From Sandaracinus amylolyticus (GTDB taxonomy: Bacteria > Myxococcota_A > Polyangia > Polyangiales > Sandaracinaceae), in the NCBI RefSeq assembly GCF_000737325.1, contig NZ_CP011125.1, forward strand, positions 2,046,001 through 2,110,000: 64,000 bases of DNA. Reading direction: 5' to 3'. The notes beneath the pieces are model-generated. The model ran no database searches, was not told where the DNA came from, and worked only from the letters and a program-made list of their open reading frames with translations. Shown here one piece after another: positions 1-8,100 of the stretch (positions are counted from its first letter, which is position 1; each line of letters starts with the position of its first letter). A program made the translations under genes and the position numbers.

Positions 1-1116
1 GCGGAAGAGCAGCTCCTCGCCGAGCGGCGCGAGCACCGCGCCCGCGACGAACGTCATCACCAGCGCGATCGGCGCGCGATCACCCCCCAGCACCTCGCCG
101 AGCGCCTCCGACCCGCCCTCGACGCCCAGCGCGCGCGCCGCCGCGAAGAGCGGCATCGCGAGCACGAGCACGCGCGGCACCCACGTCGCGACGTACATCA
201 CGCCGAGCGCCACGACGCGCGGCACCGACATCGGCGGATCGCCGTCGAGCGTCGGCGTGTCGCCTTCCCATCTACGCGATGCCAGCCACACCGCGCCCGC
301 GGCCATCGCGACGAGCACGATCTCCGAGCCCAGGAGCGCGATCTCGAGCACCAGGTCTTCGCCCCCGAACCGGCACGCGAGCACCGCGATCCCGCTCCCC
401 ACGAGCGCACCGAGCGGCGGGATCGCCACGAACGGCACGAGGGTGGGCACGCCGCCGCGCACGCCGCGCCGCCATCCGAGCACCGCGAGCGCCATCGCGC
501 CGAGCAGCACCACGCCGTACGACACCAGCGATCCGAGCCCGGGCACGAGATCGGCCGCGCGCACCTCGCCACATCGCTCGCGCGCGCCGAGCGCGCCTTC
601 CACCGGCGCGACCTCCACGCGCTCGATCGCATCGCCGCGACGTAGCTCGATCGCGACGTCACCCTCGCTCGCACCCAGCGCGCCTCGCAGCGCCTCGAGC
701 GACGCGATCGGCGCGCCGTTCGCGCGCAAGAGCACATCGCCCGCGACGATCCCCGCGTCGTCGGCGGGCGACCCTTCCAGCACGTCTGCGACGCGGAGCC
801 CTTCGCCGGTGTGCGCCTCGTCGATCGCGACCCCGATCCGCGGCCCGCTCGGCGCGAGCGTCTGCTCCGCCGCGGGCAATACGCCGAGCGACGTCGCGAC
901 CACCACGACCGCCGCGATCACATCGATCGCGAGCAGCCCCGAGAGCCGCTTCGCCCAGCGCCGCTCGCGCGCGTCCCGCCCCTGCGACGCGCGCCACGCG
1001 ACCGCCGTCGCGAGCGCCACGATCGGCAGCCCCAGGACCGGCAGCACCCCCGCGATCAGCGCGGCGTGGAAGAGCCACGACCCCGAGGGCGGCGCGCCCT
1101 CGTCCGCATCGCTCAC
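1..1116 (-). CDS. PDZ-domain CPBP-family intramembrane protease (C-terminus cut by window edge)
   Basis: The reading frame begins with GTG at 1116 (a second GTG lies at 1119) and runs off the left edge, so only about 372 residues are visible. An N-terminal hydrophobic pair of segments is followed by a PDZ-like domain (about residues 80-160, with GSPADDAGIVAGDVLLRANG as the carboxylate-binding-loop region), several further membrane segments, and at the very edge GEELLFR, which matches motif 1 (EExxxR) of the CPBP/ABI (CAAX-like) membrane protease family. CPBP enzymes cleave within or near membranes with Glu/His active sites. The remaining His motifs would lie outside the window. The PDZ insertion before the catalytic core suggests substrate tethering. 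Family assignment is good; the substrate is unknown. Confidence 0.72.
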   Translation of the reverse strand, partial: MSDADEGAPPSGSWLFHAALIAGVLPVLGLPIVALATAVAWRASQGRDARERRWAKRLSGLLAIDVIAAVVVVATSLGVLPAAEQTLAPSGPRIGVAIDEAHTGEGLRVADVLEGSPADDAGIVAGDVLLRANGAPIASLEALRGALGASEGDVAIELRRGDAIERVEVAPVEGALGARERCGEVRAADLVPGLGSLVSYGVVLLGAMALAVLGWRRGVRGGVPTLVPFVAIPPLGALVGSGIAVLACRFGGEDLVLEIALLGSEIVLVAMAAGAVWLASRRWEGDTPTLDGDPPMSVPRVVALGVMYVATWVPRVLVLAMPLFAAARALGVEGGSEALGEVLGGDRAPIALVMTFVAGAVLAPLGEELLFR

Positions 1117-1164
1117 CACGCCGCCCTCACTCGACGCGACATAGGCCCAGCGGGCCCGTGTCGC

Positions 1165-2613
1165 TCACCGCGCCCAGCGCGGCGCGCGATCGCTGAACGT
1201 CCCGCTCCACTGGTCCACGAGCGTCGGCGCCGCCGAGCGCGCGTCCCAGCGCACCGAGAGCAGCATCTGCGCGCCCGGATCGGAGCGACGCGAGTCCGGC
1301 GGACGCTCCGCGCGGACCAGCAGCGTCGAGTTCGGCTGCTGCGTCACCGTGACCACCGCATCGCGCGCGATCTCCTGGGGCACGGTGCCCAGCGCGATCT
1401 CGTTGCCGCCGACGCGCGCCGACACGCTCAGCGAGGGACCCGCGGGCGTCACCACGATCTCGATCCGCGGCCCACCGCGCGGGCTCCACACCGCGAACGT
1501 CGCCGACGACATGCCCGGCCCGAACAGCGTGACCGGGATGCGCGGCTGGAGGTCCACCATCGTGACCTCACCGCGCGGCGGCTGCGGCGGAGGCTGGGGC
1601 GGCGGCGCCACCACCACGCCACCACCGCCACCGCCGACCAAGTGCCCCGGACCGACGTGCGGGTACTCGGTCACGCCGAACGTGTACGGCCCGGCGCGAC
1701 CGCTCGAGTAGCTGCCGACCCACACGCGGATCGGTCCCGGCCCGGTCGGCCCCTCGATCAGCGGGTTCAGCGAGCCCGCGCCGTCGTCGTTGCACGCGAT
1801 GCGGCCGTCCGGGTACTGCACGACGAGCGTCGTGTCGTGCCCCGCCGAAACCAGCATGCGCAGGTTCGGGAAGCCCGACTGCGCCATGACCACGTGGCTC
1901 GGCTGAGGGGTGATCCAGCCGCGGCAGCTGCTGTCGAGCATGCTCGCGTCGATCGGCCCGCCCGCCGAGCCCGTCAGCACGACGGGGTCCGGCTGGAAGC
2001 CCTGGCGCACGCCGGTGTTGCCGAAGAGCGGAGGCGCGCCCGGCGTGATCCCACCGACGACCGGCGGGCGCCCGGGCGGCGGCGTCACCACCACGCCACC
2101 ACCGCTGCCCGGCGGTCCGAGCTGCTGCGCGCGGATCCCGGGGTTGTTCGAGAGCCCGAGCCGGTACGGCCCGCCGCCGCTCGACGAGTACGCGCCGACC
2201 CACACCCGGATCGCGCCCGGCGGCGAGCTGATCTCGACGCGGGGCAGCAGCCCGTCGGTGTCGTCGTTGCAGTACACCTGCCCGTCGGGCGTCTGCACCA
2301 TCAGCGTCGAGTCGAACGACGAGTTCACCATGATCGCGAGGAAGCGCAGGCCCGACTGCGCCATGATCACGTGGCTCGGCGCGCTCTGCGCGTACCCGCG
2401 GCAGCTCGAATTCGCGCCCGAGAGCGAGACCGGCCCGCCCGCGACGCCGTCGGCGACCGTCGGATCCGGCGCCACCCCGCCGCGCACCTGCAGCACGCCG
2501 TACTGGGGTGGCGCGCCCGGCATCACGTACTGCGCGTCGGCGCGGTTCGCGACGCCTCCGAGCAACGCGCTCGCGATCGCCATCGTCGCCAGCGCTCCAC
2601 GCATCGAGCTCAT
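1165..2613 (-). CDS. Secreted protein with two tandem pre-peptidase-like repeats
   Basis: A 482-residue protein. The ATG at 2613 follows a GGAGG-type ribosome binding site and opens a signal peptide (MSSMRGALATM..., cleavage near ANRADAQ). Two homologous units of about 130 residues follow. Each has a conserved S/D-SSCRG block, an SHV(I/V)MAQSG block, a D(T)TL(M/V)VQ(T/Y)PDG block, a CNDD pair and an IRVWVG(A/S)YSS strand, joined by Gly/Pro-rich linkers (GGGVVV-PPP). A third, different beta-rich region forms the C-terminus. The repeated CNDD.. IRVWVG pattern resembles the beta-sandwich modules attached to secreted bacterial proteins, and the acidic pairs could bind metal. No enzyme signature is visible. 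It is probably an exported structural or binding protein. Function unknown. Confidence 0.75.
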   Translation of the reverse strand: MSSMRGALATMAIASALLGGVANRADAQYVMPGAPPQYGVLQVRGGVAPDPTVADGVAGGPVSLSGANSSCRGYAQSAPSHVIMAQSGLRFLAIMVNSSFDSTLMVQTPDGQVYCNDDTDGLLPRVEISSPPGAIRVWVGAYSSSGGGPYRLGLSNNPGIRAQQLGPPGSGGGVVVTPPPGRPPVVGGITPGAPPLFGNTGVRQGFQPDPVVLTGSAGGPIDASMLDSSCRGWITPQPSHVVMAQSGFPNLRMLVSAGHDTTLVVQYPDGRIACNDDGAGSLNPLIEGPTGPGPIRVWVGSYSSGRAGPYTFGVTEYPHVGPGHLVGGGGGGVVVAPPPQPPPQPPRGEVTMVDLQPRIPVTLFGPGMSSATFAVWSPRGGPRIEIVVTPAGPSLSVSARVGGNEIALGTVPQEIARDAVVTVTQQPNSTLLVRAERPPDSRRSDPGAQMLLSVRWDARSAAPTLVDQWSGTFSDRAPRWAR

Positions 2614-2802
2614 CCTGCCTCCCCGCCGCTTGGGTCCCCGTGTCGTACGGAGACGGAGCAGAAGTCCTGTCTCATTCAAAACGAAGCGGGCCGAGTATGC
2701 CCCGCTCCGGACGTCGACCGCCAGCGACGCGGCGGCCTTGGACGTCTCGGGCTCCCGTGCTCCAATGCGCGCCCCGAAACTCACAACGAGGAAGCAGCAG
2801 AC

Positions 2803-4719
2803 ATGCGTCGCACCCTCCGACTTCTCCTCGTGCTCGGGCTCGCCGGCTGCGGCGGCGCGTCGAGCACGCCGACCACCGTTGCCGAGCCCGCGCCCACCAC
2901 CGCCACCGCCGAGCCCGGCCCCGAGGCCGCCCCCGCGTCGCCCTGGGCGAGCATCACCGACGAAGAGCTGATCGATCGTGTCCGCGCCGGCGCCGTCGCG
3001 CGCATCCGCGAGGCCGATCCCCAGCTCGCGATCGACGGCTTCCAGGCGTGGCGCCGCGACCCCGCGAGCGCGCCCCCGCTCGGCGATCGCGTGTGCGAGC
3101 AGATGCTCTACCTCGCCGCCGCCGACTTCGCGGCGGGCGACCTCGAGGGCGCCGCGCAGACCGTGCGCCTCGTCCGCGCGAAGGCCCGCAACCGCAACAT
3201 GGCGTACGTCGGGACCACGCTGCTCTCGGTGATCGCGCGCCGCTCTGCAGGGGAAGACCCCGCCGCCCAGCGTACGGCCGTCGAGGCGGTGCTGAACGAG
3301 CTGCCGCGCGCCCGCTTCGGCGCGTCGACCGTCGTCTTCCAGCTCTACCAGGAGCGCACCCAGATCGACGCGTCGCTCGAGCAGACGCGCCAGCAGCTCC
3401 TGACGCTCGAGACCGCCGCGAGCTACCTCTTCACCTCGCACGTGCTCGCCGACGCGGTGGCGAACCGCCCGGTCTACCTCGAGGCGATCACGAACGTCCG
3501 CACCGCGCACGACGCGCGCCCGGCCGATCGCGACTACCGCTTCTCCACGGTCGACCTGGCCCGCGCCCGCGACGCGCAGCCGGTGCTGGTCGGCGTGTGG
3601 GACACCGGCACCGCGGGCGACCTGTTCCCGCAGCAGCTCTTCACGAACCCGAACGAGCAGCCGAACGGCCAGGACGACGACGGAAACGGCCTCGTCGACG
3701 ACGTGCACGGCGTGGTCTCCGACCCCGACGCCGCGCAGACCGGCCTGACCTACGACCCGGGCGCCGAGGTGATCACCCAGTACGCGCCGTTCCTCCGCGG
3801 CGTGATGGATCTGCGCGCGGGCATGGCGTCGACCGAGGCGGCCCAGCGCGTGCTCACGCTGATGCGCGGCGCGACCGACGCCGCGAGCCTCGAGGTCCTC
3901 GAGTCGAACCTCGACGCGGTCGGCGAGTGGGCCCACGGCACGCACGTCGCGGGCATCCTGGTGCAGGGCCTGCCCCAGGCGCGCGTCGCGGTGTTCCGCA
4001 GCGCGTGGGCGGGCGAGACGCGCGTCTACCGTCATCGCGGCCCGACCGACGCGGAGCTCGCGGCCGAGCGCGCGAACGTCGAGGCGATCGCCGACTTCAT
4101 CAACACGCACCACGTGCGCGTCGTGAACGCGTCGCTCGGGTTCGCGCAGGACTACCTCGAGGCCGAGCTCGGCCACGAGTCGAGCGTCTACACGAGCGAC
4201 GAGCAGGTCCGCCGTCGCGCCGCTGAGATCCACGCGCGCCGTCGCGCGAACTGGCAGTGGATCTTCGAGCACTGCCCCGAGACGCTCTTCGTGATCGCGG
4301 CGGGCAACTCGAACCGCGACGTCGTCGAGTACGGCGACGTGCCCGCCTCGATCCAGTCGCCGAACGTGCTGGTCGTCGGCGCGGTCGATCGCTTCGGGAA
4401 CTGGGCGACGTTCACGAACTCGAGCCCGGATCGCGTGCGCCTCTTCGACTTCGGCGTCGAGGTGGACTCGCTGATCCCGAACGGCGAGCACGTGCCGCTC
4501 TCGGGCACGTCGATGGCGTCGCCGAACGCGGCGAACCTCGCGGCGAAGATGATCTCGGTCGACCCGGCGCTGACCCCGGCGCGCACGATCGAGATCATGC
4601 TCGGCACCGGCGACGCGATCGCCGCGCCGTTCGGTGGCGTGATCGCGAACGAGGAGCGCGCGCTGCAGCGTGTTCGTCGCGAGCGCCCGCGCGCAGGACG
4701 CGTCGCGTCGGCGCGCTGA
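2803..4719 (+). CDS. Subtilisin-like (S8) serine protease lipoprotein
   Basis: A 638-residue protein starting at ATG 2803 behind a GAGGAAG ribosome binding site. The N-terminus is a lipoprotein signal (MRRTLRLLLVLGLAGCGG, lipobox LAGC) followed by a Pro/Thr/Ala-rich linker. After an alpha-helical prodomain-like region of about 200 residues come the S8 family motifs in order: the Asp block VGVWDTGT, the His block HGTHVAGILVQG, an oxyanion Asn in IAAGNSNRD, and the Ser block SGTSMASPNAANLAAKM. An extra acidic loop (GQDDDGNGLVDDVHG) just after the catalytic Asp is typical of large S8 peptidases. A membrane-anchored extracellular or periplasmic endoprotease is the likely role. Its C-terminus faces a 16-bp hairpin shared with the convergent SDR gene. 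Confidence 0.88.
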   Translation: MRRTLRLLLVLGLAGCGGASSTPTTVAEPAPTTATAEPGPEAAPASPWASITDEELIDRVRAGAVARIREADPQLAIDGFQAWRRDPASAPPLGDRVCEQMLYLAAADFAAGDLEGAAQTVRLVRAKARNRNMAYVGTTLLSVIARRSAGEDPAAQRTAVEAVLNELPRARFGASTVVFQLYQERTQIDASLEQTRQQLLTLETAASYLFTSHVLADAVANRPVYLEAITNVRTAHDARPADRDYRFSTVDLARARDAQPVLVGVWDTGTAGDLFPQQLFTNPNEQPNGQDDDGNGLVDDVHGVVSDPDAAQTGLTYDPGAEVITQYAPFLRGVMDLRAGMASTEAAQRVLTLMRGATDAASLEVLESNLDAVGEWAHGTHVAGILVQGLPQARVAVFRSAWAGETRVYRHRGPTDAELAAERANVEAIADFINTHHVRVVNASLGFAQDYLEAELGHESSVYTSDEQVRRRAAEIHARRRANWQWIFEHCPETLFVIAAGNSNRDVVEYGDVPASIQSPNVLVVGAVDRFGNWATFTNSSPDRVRLFDFGVEVDSLIPNGEHVPLSGTSMASPNAANLAAKMISVDPALTPARTIEIMLGTGDAIAAPFGGVIANEERALQRVRRERPRAGRVASAR

Positions 4720-4764
4720 GCTCGGCTCGCGCTGACTCGGCTCGCTCTGACTCGGCTCGCTCCG

Positions 4765-4808
4765 CGCTCGGCTTCGCTCGGGTCGATCGACGCGAGCGAA
4801 GCCGAGCG
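4765..4808. terminator. Bidirectional hairpin between convergent genes
   Basis: Two 16-nt arms (4765-4780 and 4793-4808) are perfectly complementary around a 12-nt loop. The hairpin sits between the stop of the S8 protease (4719) and the stop of the convergent SDR (4815). There is no T-run, so it is a candidate bidirectional terminator or 3'-end stabiliser by position and stem strength only. Confidence 0.55.
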
Positions 4809-4814
4809 AGCCCG

Positions 4815-5633
4815 TCAGCCGGCGAGCGAGGCGACCAGGTCGTGCACCTCGCGCGCTCGATGCAGGTGCGGGATCGCCGCCGGTCGGCCGCGATGGAGGA
4901 ACGCGCCGCGCGGGAGCCCTCCGCGCGCCGCGTCGAGCACCCGCGCCGCGCCGTGCTTCGGGTCTCGGAAGAGGATGGGCACCAGCACGCGCAGCCAGCC
5001 GGGCATGCCCGCGCCGCGCGTCATCGGCGTGTCGTTCGCGCCCGGGCACACGCTGCGCATCTCGACTCCGCCGGGGAGCAATGCGGCCATCTCGTGGGTC
5101 CAGAGCGAGAGCGCGAGCTTCGACGCGGCGTAGCTCCCGAAGAGCTTGGTGAACCGCGTCGGGCGCATCAGCTCGTCGAGATCGAGCTCCTTCACCTGGA
5201 GCAGCGCGTTCGACGACACGTTCAGGATCGTCCGGTGCTCGCCCTTCGCGACGTTCGGCGCGAGCGCGCGAGCGATGACGTACGGCGCGAGCACGTTCAC
5301 GTCGAAGTGCACGTCGCGCCCGCTCGCCGCGGCCCGCGGCGCGTCGAGCGACACACCCGCGTTGTTCACGAGGAGATCGATCCGCGGCTCGGCGGCGGCG
5401 ATCCCCTCGAGCGCGCGCGCGAGCCCGCGCAGGTCGGCGAGATCCGCGTGGTGCGCGCGCAGCCTGCCCTCCGCGCGCGCCGCGGCGAGCGCGGGGTCGT
5501 GCTGGGGAAGGGGCGAGCGCGTGAGCGTGACGACGCTCCAGCGCTCGGCGAGGAGCCGCGAGGTGAGCGCGAGCCCGACGCCCGAGCTGGCGCCGGTGAC
5601 GAGCGCGACCGGAGAGCGTGACGTGGTATCCAT
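4815..5633 (-). CDS. Short-chain dehydrogenase/reductase (SDR)
   Basis: A 272-residue classical SDR. Visible motifs are the nucleotide-binding TGASSGVG at residues 14-21, the NNAG motif (LLVNNAG), a catalytic Ser in NVSSNALLQ, and the active-site YAASK (Tyr-x-x-x-Lys). An SVCPGANDTPM segment follows, as expected for the NAD(P)-binding/substrate loop. The family catalyses NAD(P)(H)-dependent oxidoreduction of alcohols, ketones or similar substrates; specificity cannot be read from sequence. The gene is divergent from an HxlR-type regulator 51 bp away, with an inverted repeat between them, so regulation by that neighbour is likely. SDR genes beside HxlR regulators are a common arrangement for electrophile or aldehyde responses. 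Confidence 0.9.
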   Translation of the reverse strand: MDTTSRSPVALVTGASSGVGLALTSRLLAERWSVVTLTRSPLPQHDPALAAARAEGRLRAHHADLADLRGLARALEGIAAAEPRIDLLVNNAGVSLDAPRAAASGRDVHFDVNVLAPYVIARALAPNVAKGEHRTILNVSSNALLQVKELDLDELMRPTRFTKLFGSYAASKLALSLWTHEMAALLPGGVEMRSVCPGANDTPMTRGAGMPGWLRVLVPILFRDPKHGAARVLDAARGGLPRGAFLHRGRPAAIPHLHRAREVHDLVASLAG

Positions 5634-5644
5634 TCGAAACCGAG

Positions 5645-5671
5645 TGTGGAGACGTGACTACGGGCTCCACA
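5645..5671. promoter_or_regulatory. Candidate HxlR operator (TGTGGAG inverted repeat)
   Basis: Perfect 7-bp arms TGTGGAG (5645-5651) and CTCCACA (5665-5671) are separated by 13 bp, so the half-site centres are 20 bp apart (two helical turns). The repeat fills most of the 51-bp gap between the divergent SDR and HxlR genes and ends just before the AAGGAGG ribosome binding site of the regulator. A dimeric winged-helix regulator could bind here and control both genes. Confidence 0.5.
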
Positions 5672-5684
5672 AGGAGGCACTTTC

Positions 5685-6071
5685 GTGAAACCAAGTCACC
5701 TCGGTCTCCCTCACGACGTCTGCCGGGCCGTCGGGGGCGTGCTCGATCACATCGGCGACAAGTGGGCGATCCTGGTGATCCGCATGCTGTCGGACGGGCC
5801 GCTCCGGTTCAGCGAGCTCAAGCGCGACATCGGGTCGGTCTCCCAGAAGATGCTCACGTCGACGCTGCGCAACCTCGAGCGCGACGGCTTCGTCACGCGC
5901 CACGTGACCCCGAGCATCCCGCCGCGCGTCGACTACGAGCTCACCGCGATGGGCCGCGACGTGATGGTCCCGCTCAACGCGCTCGCGGAGTGGGCGCTCC
6001 GGAACCGAGCTCGGGTGGAGCGCTCACGGCGCAGCTTCGACACCAAGCGAGCGCGCGCCACGAAGGAGTGA
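5685..6071 (+). CDS. HxlR-family winged helix-turn-helix transcriptional regulator
   Basis: A 128-residue protein starting at GTG 5685, 8 nt behind a strong AAGGAGG site. It carries the HxlR signature: an N-terminal Cys (DVCRAVGGVLDHIGDKWAILVI), LRFSELKRDIGSVSQKMLTSTLRNLERDGFV recognition region (described here in parts), and the wing with VDYELTAMGRDV. The single Cys early in the protein is the redox/electrophile-sensing residue in several characterised HxlR proteins (for example HypR and QorR). A basic tail (RSRRSFDTKRARATKE) closes it. It is divergent from the SDR and probably represses the pair in response to an electrophile or redox signal, which is an inference from family and context. 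Confidence 0.9.
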   Translation: MKPSHLGLPHDVCRAVGGVLDHIGDKWAILVIRMLSDGPLRFSELKRDIGSVSQKMLTSTLRNLERDGFVTRHVTPSIPPRVDYELTAMGRDVMVPLNALAEWALRNRARVERSRRSFDTKRARATKE

Positions 6072-6121
6072 GCGCGGCGCGGCTGGTCGTCCGAGGGCCG
6101 AGGGCGCACGCTGCGAGGACC

Positions 6122-6610
6122 GTGGTCTACGAGTTCGAGCTCACCGACGAGGAGTTCCGCCGTGCGTGGCTCGCCGAGTACTTCCGGCGCCCCGCGCTCC
6201 CGATCCTGCGCGGGCTCGCGGGGCTCGTGCTCATCGGGCTCGGCATCCAGACGTCGCAGGGCGCGACCGAGCTGACCGCGCGCGGCATCGGGATGGCCGC
6301 GATCGTGCTCGGGATGTGGCAGCTGCTGCGGCCTTTCCTCCTGGTGCGCGCGCTGCTGCGAGCCCGGCGCGACAAGGGCGCGGCGTCGCAGCGGATGCGG
6401 GTCCGCATCGACGAGTCCGGGGTGGGGGTCTCGGACGGCGCGAAGGAGACGCAGCTCGACTGGGGCGCGATCACCGCGGCCGGGCGCGGGAAGGGCTACG
6501 TCTGGTTCGAGGTCCGCGGCTCGGCGCGAGGGACGATCCCGACCCGCGTGATCGACGACGACGCCGCGCTCGTCGAGGTGTTCACGCGCCACGGGACGTG
6601 GCGCGGCTGA
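6122..6610 (+). CDS. YcxB-like membrane protein
   Basis: A 162-residue protein if started at GTG 6122 (GAGGA lies upstream). An in-frame GTG at 6068 overlapping the HxlR stop is an alternative start that would couple the two genes. It begins YEFELTDEEFRRAWLAEYFRRP, then has two hydrophobic segments (residues about 27-45 and 55-75), then a cytoplasmic beta-rich domain with the phrase LDWGAITAAGRGKGYVWFEV, which is the pattern of YcxB-like C-terminal domains (strand-W-x-x-I plus pleckstrin-homology-like fold). Proteins of this type have no established biochemical role. The gene is immediately followed, 12 bp after its stop, by the palindromic tandem array. Confidence 0.7.
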   Translation: MVYEFELTDEEFRRAWLAEYFRRPALPILRGLAGLVLIGLGIQTSQGATELTARGIGMAAIVLGMWQLLRPFLLVRALLRARRDKGAASQRMRVRIDESGVGVSDGAKETQLDWGAITAAGRGKGYVWFEVRGSARGTIPTRVIDDDAALVEVFTRHGTWRG

Positions 6611-6622
6611 AGGTCGGGCCCC

Positions 6623-7346
6623 GATGGGTCGGACCCATCGTCGGCGAGCTCGAAGTCGACCTGGATGGGTCGGACCCATCGCCGGCGAGCTGGAAGTCGA
6701 CCTGGATGGGTCGGACCCATCGTCGGCGAGCTGGAAGTCGATCGGGAAGGGTCGGACCCATCGCCGGCGAGCTGGAAGTCGACCTGGATGGGTCGGACCC
6801 ATCGGCGGCGAGCTGGAAGTCGACCTTGGATGGGTCGGACCCATCGTCGGCGAGCTGGAAGTCGACCTTGGATGGGTCGGACCCATCGCCGGCGAGCTGG
6901 AAGTCGACCGGGATGGGTCGGACCCATCGGCGGCGAGTTGGAAGTCGACCTTGGATGGGTCGGACCCATCGGCGGCGAGCTGGAAGTCGACCTTGGATGG
7001 GTCGGACCCATCGTCGGCGAGCTGGAAGTCGACCTTGGATGGGTCGGACCCATCGTCGGCGAGCTGGAAGTCGACCTTGGATGGGTCGGACCCATCGGCG
7101 ATGGAGTTTGAAGTCGATCTTGGATGGGTCGGACCCATCGGCGATGGAGTTTGAAGTCGACCTCGATGGGTCGGACCCATCGCTCGGCGAGCTTGAAGTC
7201 GACCTTGGATGGGTCGGACCCATCGCCGGCGAGCTTGAAGTCGACCTCGATGGGTCGGACCCATCGCTGGCGACTTCGAAGGCGATCCGGATGGGTCGGA
7301 CCCATCGCCGGCGAGTTGGAAGTCGATCGGGAGGGTCGGACCCATC
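6623..7346. repeat. 18-copy tandem array of a 41-43 bp unit with a 17-bp palindrome
   Basis: The palindrome GATGGGTCGGACCCATC recurs with starts at 6623, 6664, 6705, 6746, 6787, 6829, 6871, 6912, 6954, 6996, 7038, 7080, 7123, 7165, 7208, 7249, 7290 and 7331. Period is 41-43 bp. The linker is also conserved (CGGCGAGCTGGAAGTCGACC with GTCGAC as a second small palindrome). Central units are nearly identical. Copies 4 and 18 carry a damaged left arm (GAAGGGTC and GAGGGTC) while the right arm stays intact. The period is not a multiple of three and varies, so both strands stay open without a stable protein repeat; it is treated as non-coding. It begins 12 bp after the YcxB-like stop. Confidence 0.95.
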
Positions 7347-7352
7347 GGCTGG

Positions 7353-7384
7353 GACCCCTCCGCCGGGGCGACGCGATCTTTTTT
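7353..7384 (+). terminator. Possible terminator after the array (weak hairpin plus T-run)
   Basis: A short CCCC/GGGG stem around 7355-7368 is followed, about 11 bases later, by TTTTTT at 7379-7384, one of few T-runs in this GC-rich window. The spacing is longer than in a canonical intrinsic terminator, so this is tentative. Confidence 0.3.
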
Positions 7385-7408
7385 CGCCGCCATCCGTCCT
7401 GTGCGTCA

Positions 7409-7498
7409 GTTCAGTGGTGGCCCCCGCGTCGGGAGCAGGCCTGAACGGAGCGCGGGGCCTGCCATCACCCCGCCTCCGTTCAGGGCCCAACACTGAAC
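7409..7498. repeat. Nested inverted repeats upstream of a small unknown gene
   Basis: Outer arms GTTCAGTG (7409-7416) and CACTGAAC (7491-7498) enclose inner arms CCTGAACGGAG (7440-7450) and CTCCGTTCAGG (7474-7484), which continue as GCGGGG (7452-7457) and CCCCGC (7468-7473). The inner element is a 17-bp stem with one bulged base and a 10-nt loop. The motif TGAAC/GTTCA occurs in both outer and inner arms. It lies 63 bp upstream of the gene at 7561 and could be an RNA structure, a cruciform or a remnant of a miniature mobile element. Confidence 0.7.
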
Positions 7499-7560
7499 GA
7501 ACCACCGGTGTCGGCCCGTCGACGGGTCGTCATCGGGGGTGTCGGGAGACGGCGAGCCCC

Positions 7561-8088
7561 ATGTCCAGCACCGCGCGCAAGATCGAGATCCAGCACGATT
7601 CCGCAGAGTTGCAGCAGCCGACGCGGGTCCGTCGGGCGCGTCGGGCGGCGAAGCTGCTCCGGATCGAGCGTCCGCGCCTCGGCGAGGAGCGGGTGTGGGA
7701 GACGGAGGTGCGGAGCCTTCCTGCCCACATGCTCGCGTCCCTCCCGCTGCCGCCCACGCTGCGCCTCGAGGTGCCCGGTCACGACGGGATCGTCTCGGTC
7801 GCGACGTCGCCCGAGGTGGTCCAGAGTGAGCGCGAGTCGGGCACCGTCGTCTTCGACGCGGCGGAGTGGAGCGCGCTGGTGACCGGGGCGGAGTCGGACC
7901 GCGTGTTCCCGGCCGAGCTCCGCGACTTCTGCGCCCGCAAGGCGAAGCAGCCGCGGTGGTCGCTCGACCTCGACGTGGCGCTGTCCGGCGCGCGCGCCTC
8001 GGCCCCGGTGGGCTGGACGGTGGGCGCGGTGCTCGACCGCCTCGGGGTGCGGCTGGTCGCGGCCGAGGCTGGAGGTGCGGAGAGTTGA
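7561..8088 (+). CDS. Small protein of unknown function
   Basis: A 175-residue protein starting at ATG 7561 with no strong ribosome binding site. It has a polar, basic N-terminus (TRVRRARRAAKLLRIERPRL) and then a beta-rich mid part (LRLEVPGHDGIVSVATSP) and a short amphipathic C-terminus. No signal peptide, membrane segment or catalytic motif is visible and I do not recognise a family. Codon usage (G/C in third positions, protein-like composition) and the lack of a competing frame support it as a real gene. It ends 12 bp from the stop of the convergent sthA and is preceded by the nested inverted repeat. Confidence 0.6.
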   Translation: MSSTARKIEIQHDSAELQQPTRVRRARRAAKLLRIERPRLGEERVWETEVRSLPAHMLASLPLPPTLRLEVPGHDGIVSVATSPEVVQSERESGTVVFDAAEWSALVTGAESDRVFPAELRDFCARKAKQPRWSLDLDVALSGARASAPVGWTVGAVLDRLGVRLVAAEAGGAES

Positions 8089-8100
8089 GGCGCGGAGAGA

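Noticed and set aside
1165-5694. A single 1509-residue minus-strand open frame covering several genes
   Set aside because: Only its C-terminal part (from 2613) reads as a real protein with a signal peptide; the rest is antisense to the S8 protease and off-frame to the SDR gene.
6623-7346. Possible CRISPR array
   Set aside because: The linkers between palindromes are conserved, whereas CRISPR spacers are unique, and no cas genes are present.
6166-8088. Open frames reading through the palindromic array on both strands
   Set aside because: The period is 41-43 bp, not a multiple of three, so no frame repeats consistently; both strands are open because the repeat lacks stop codons.
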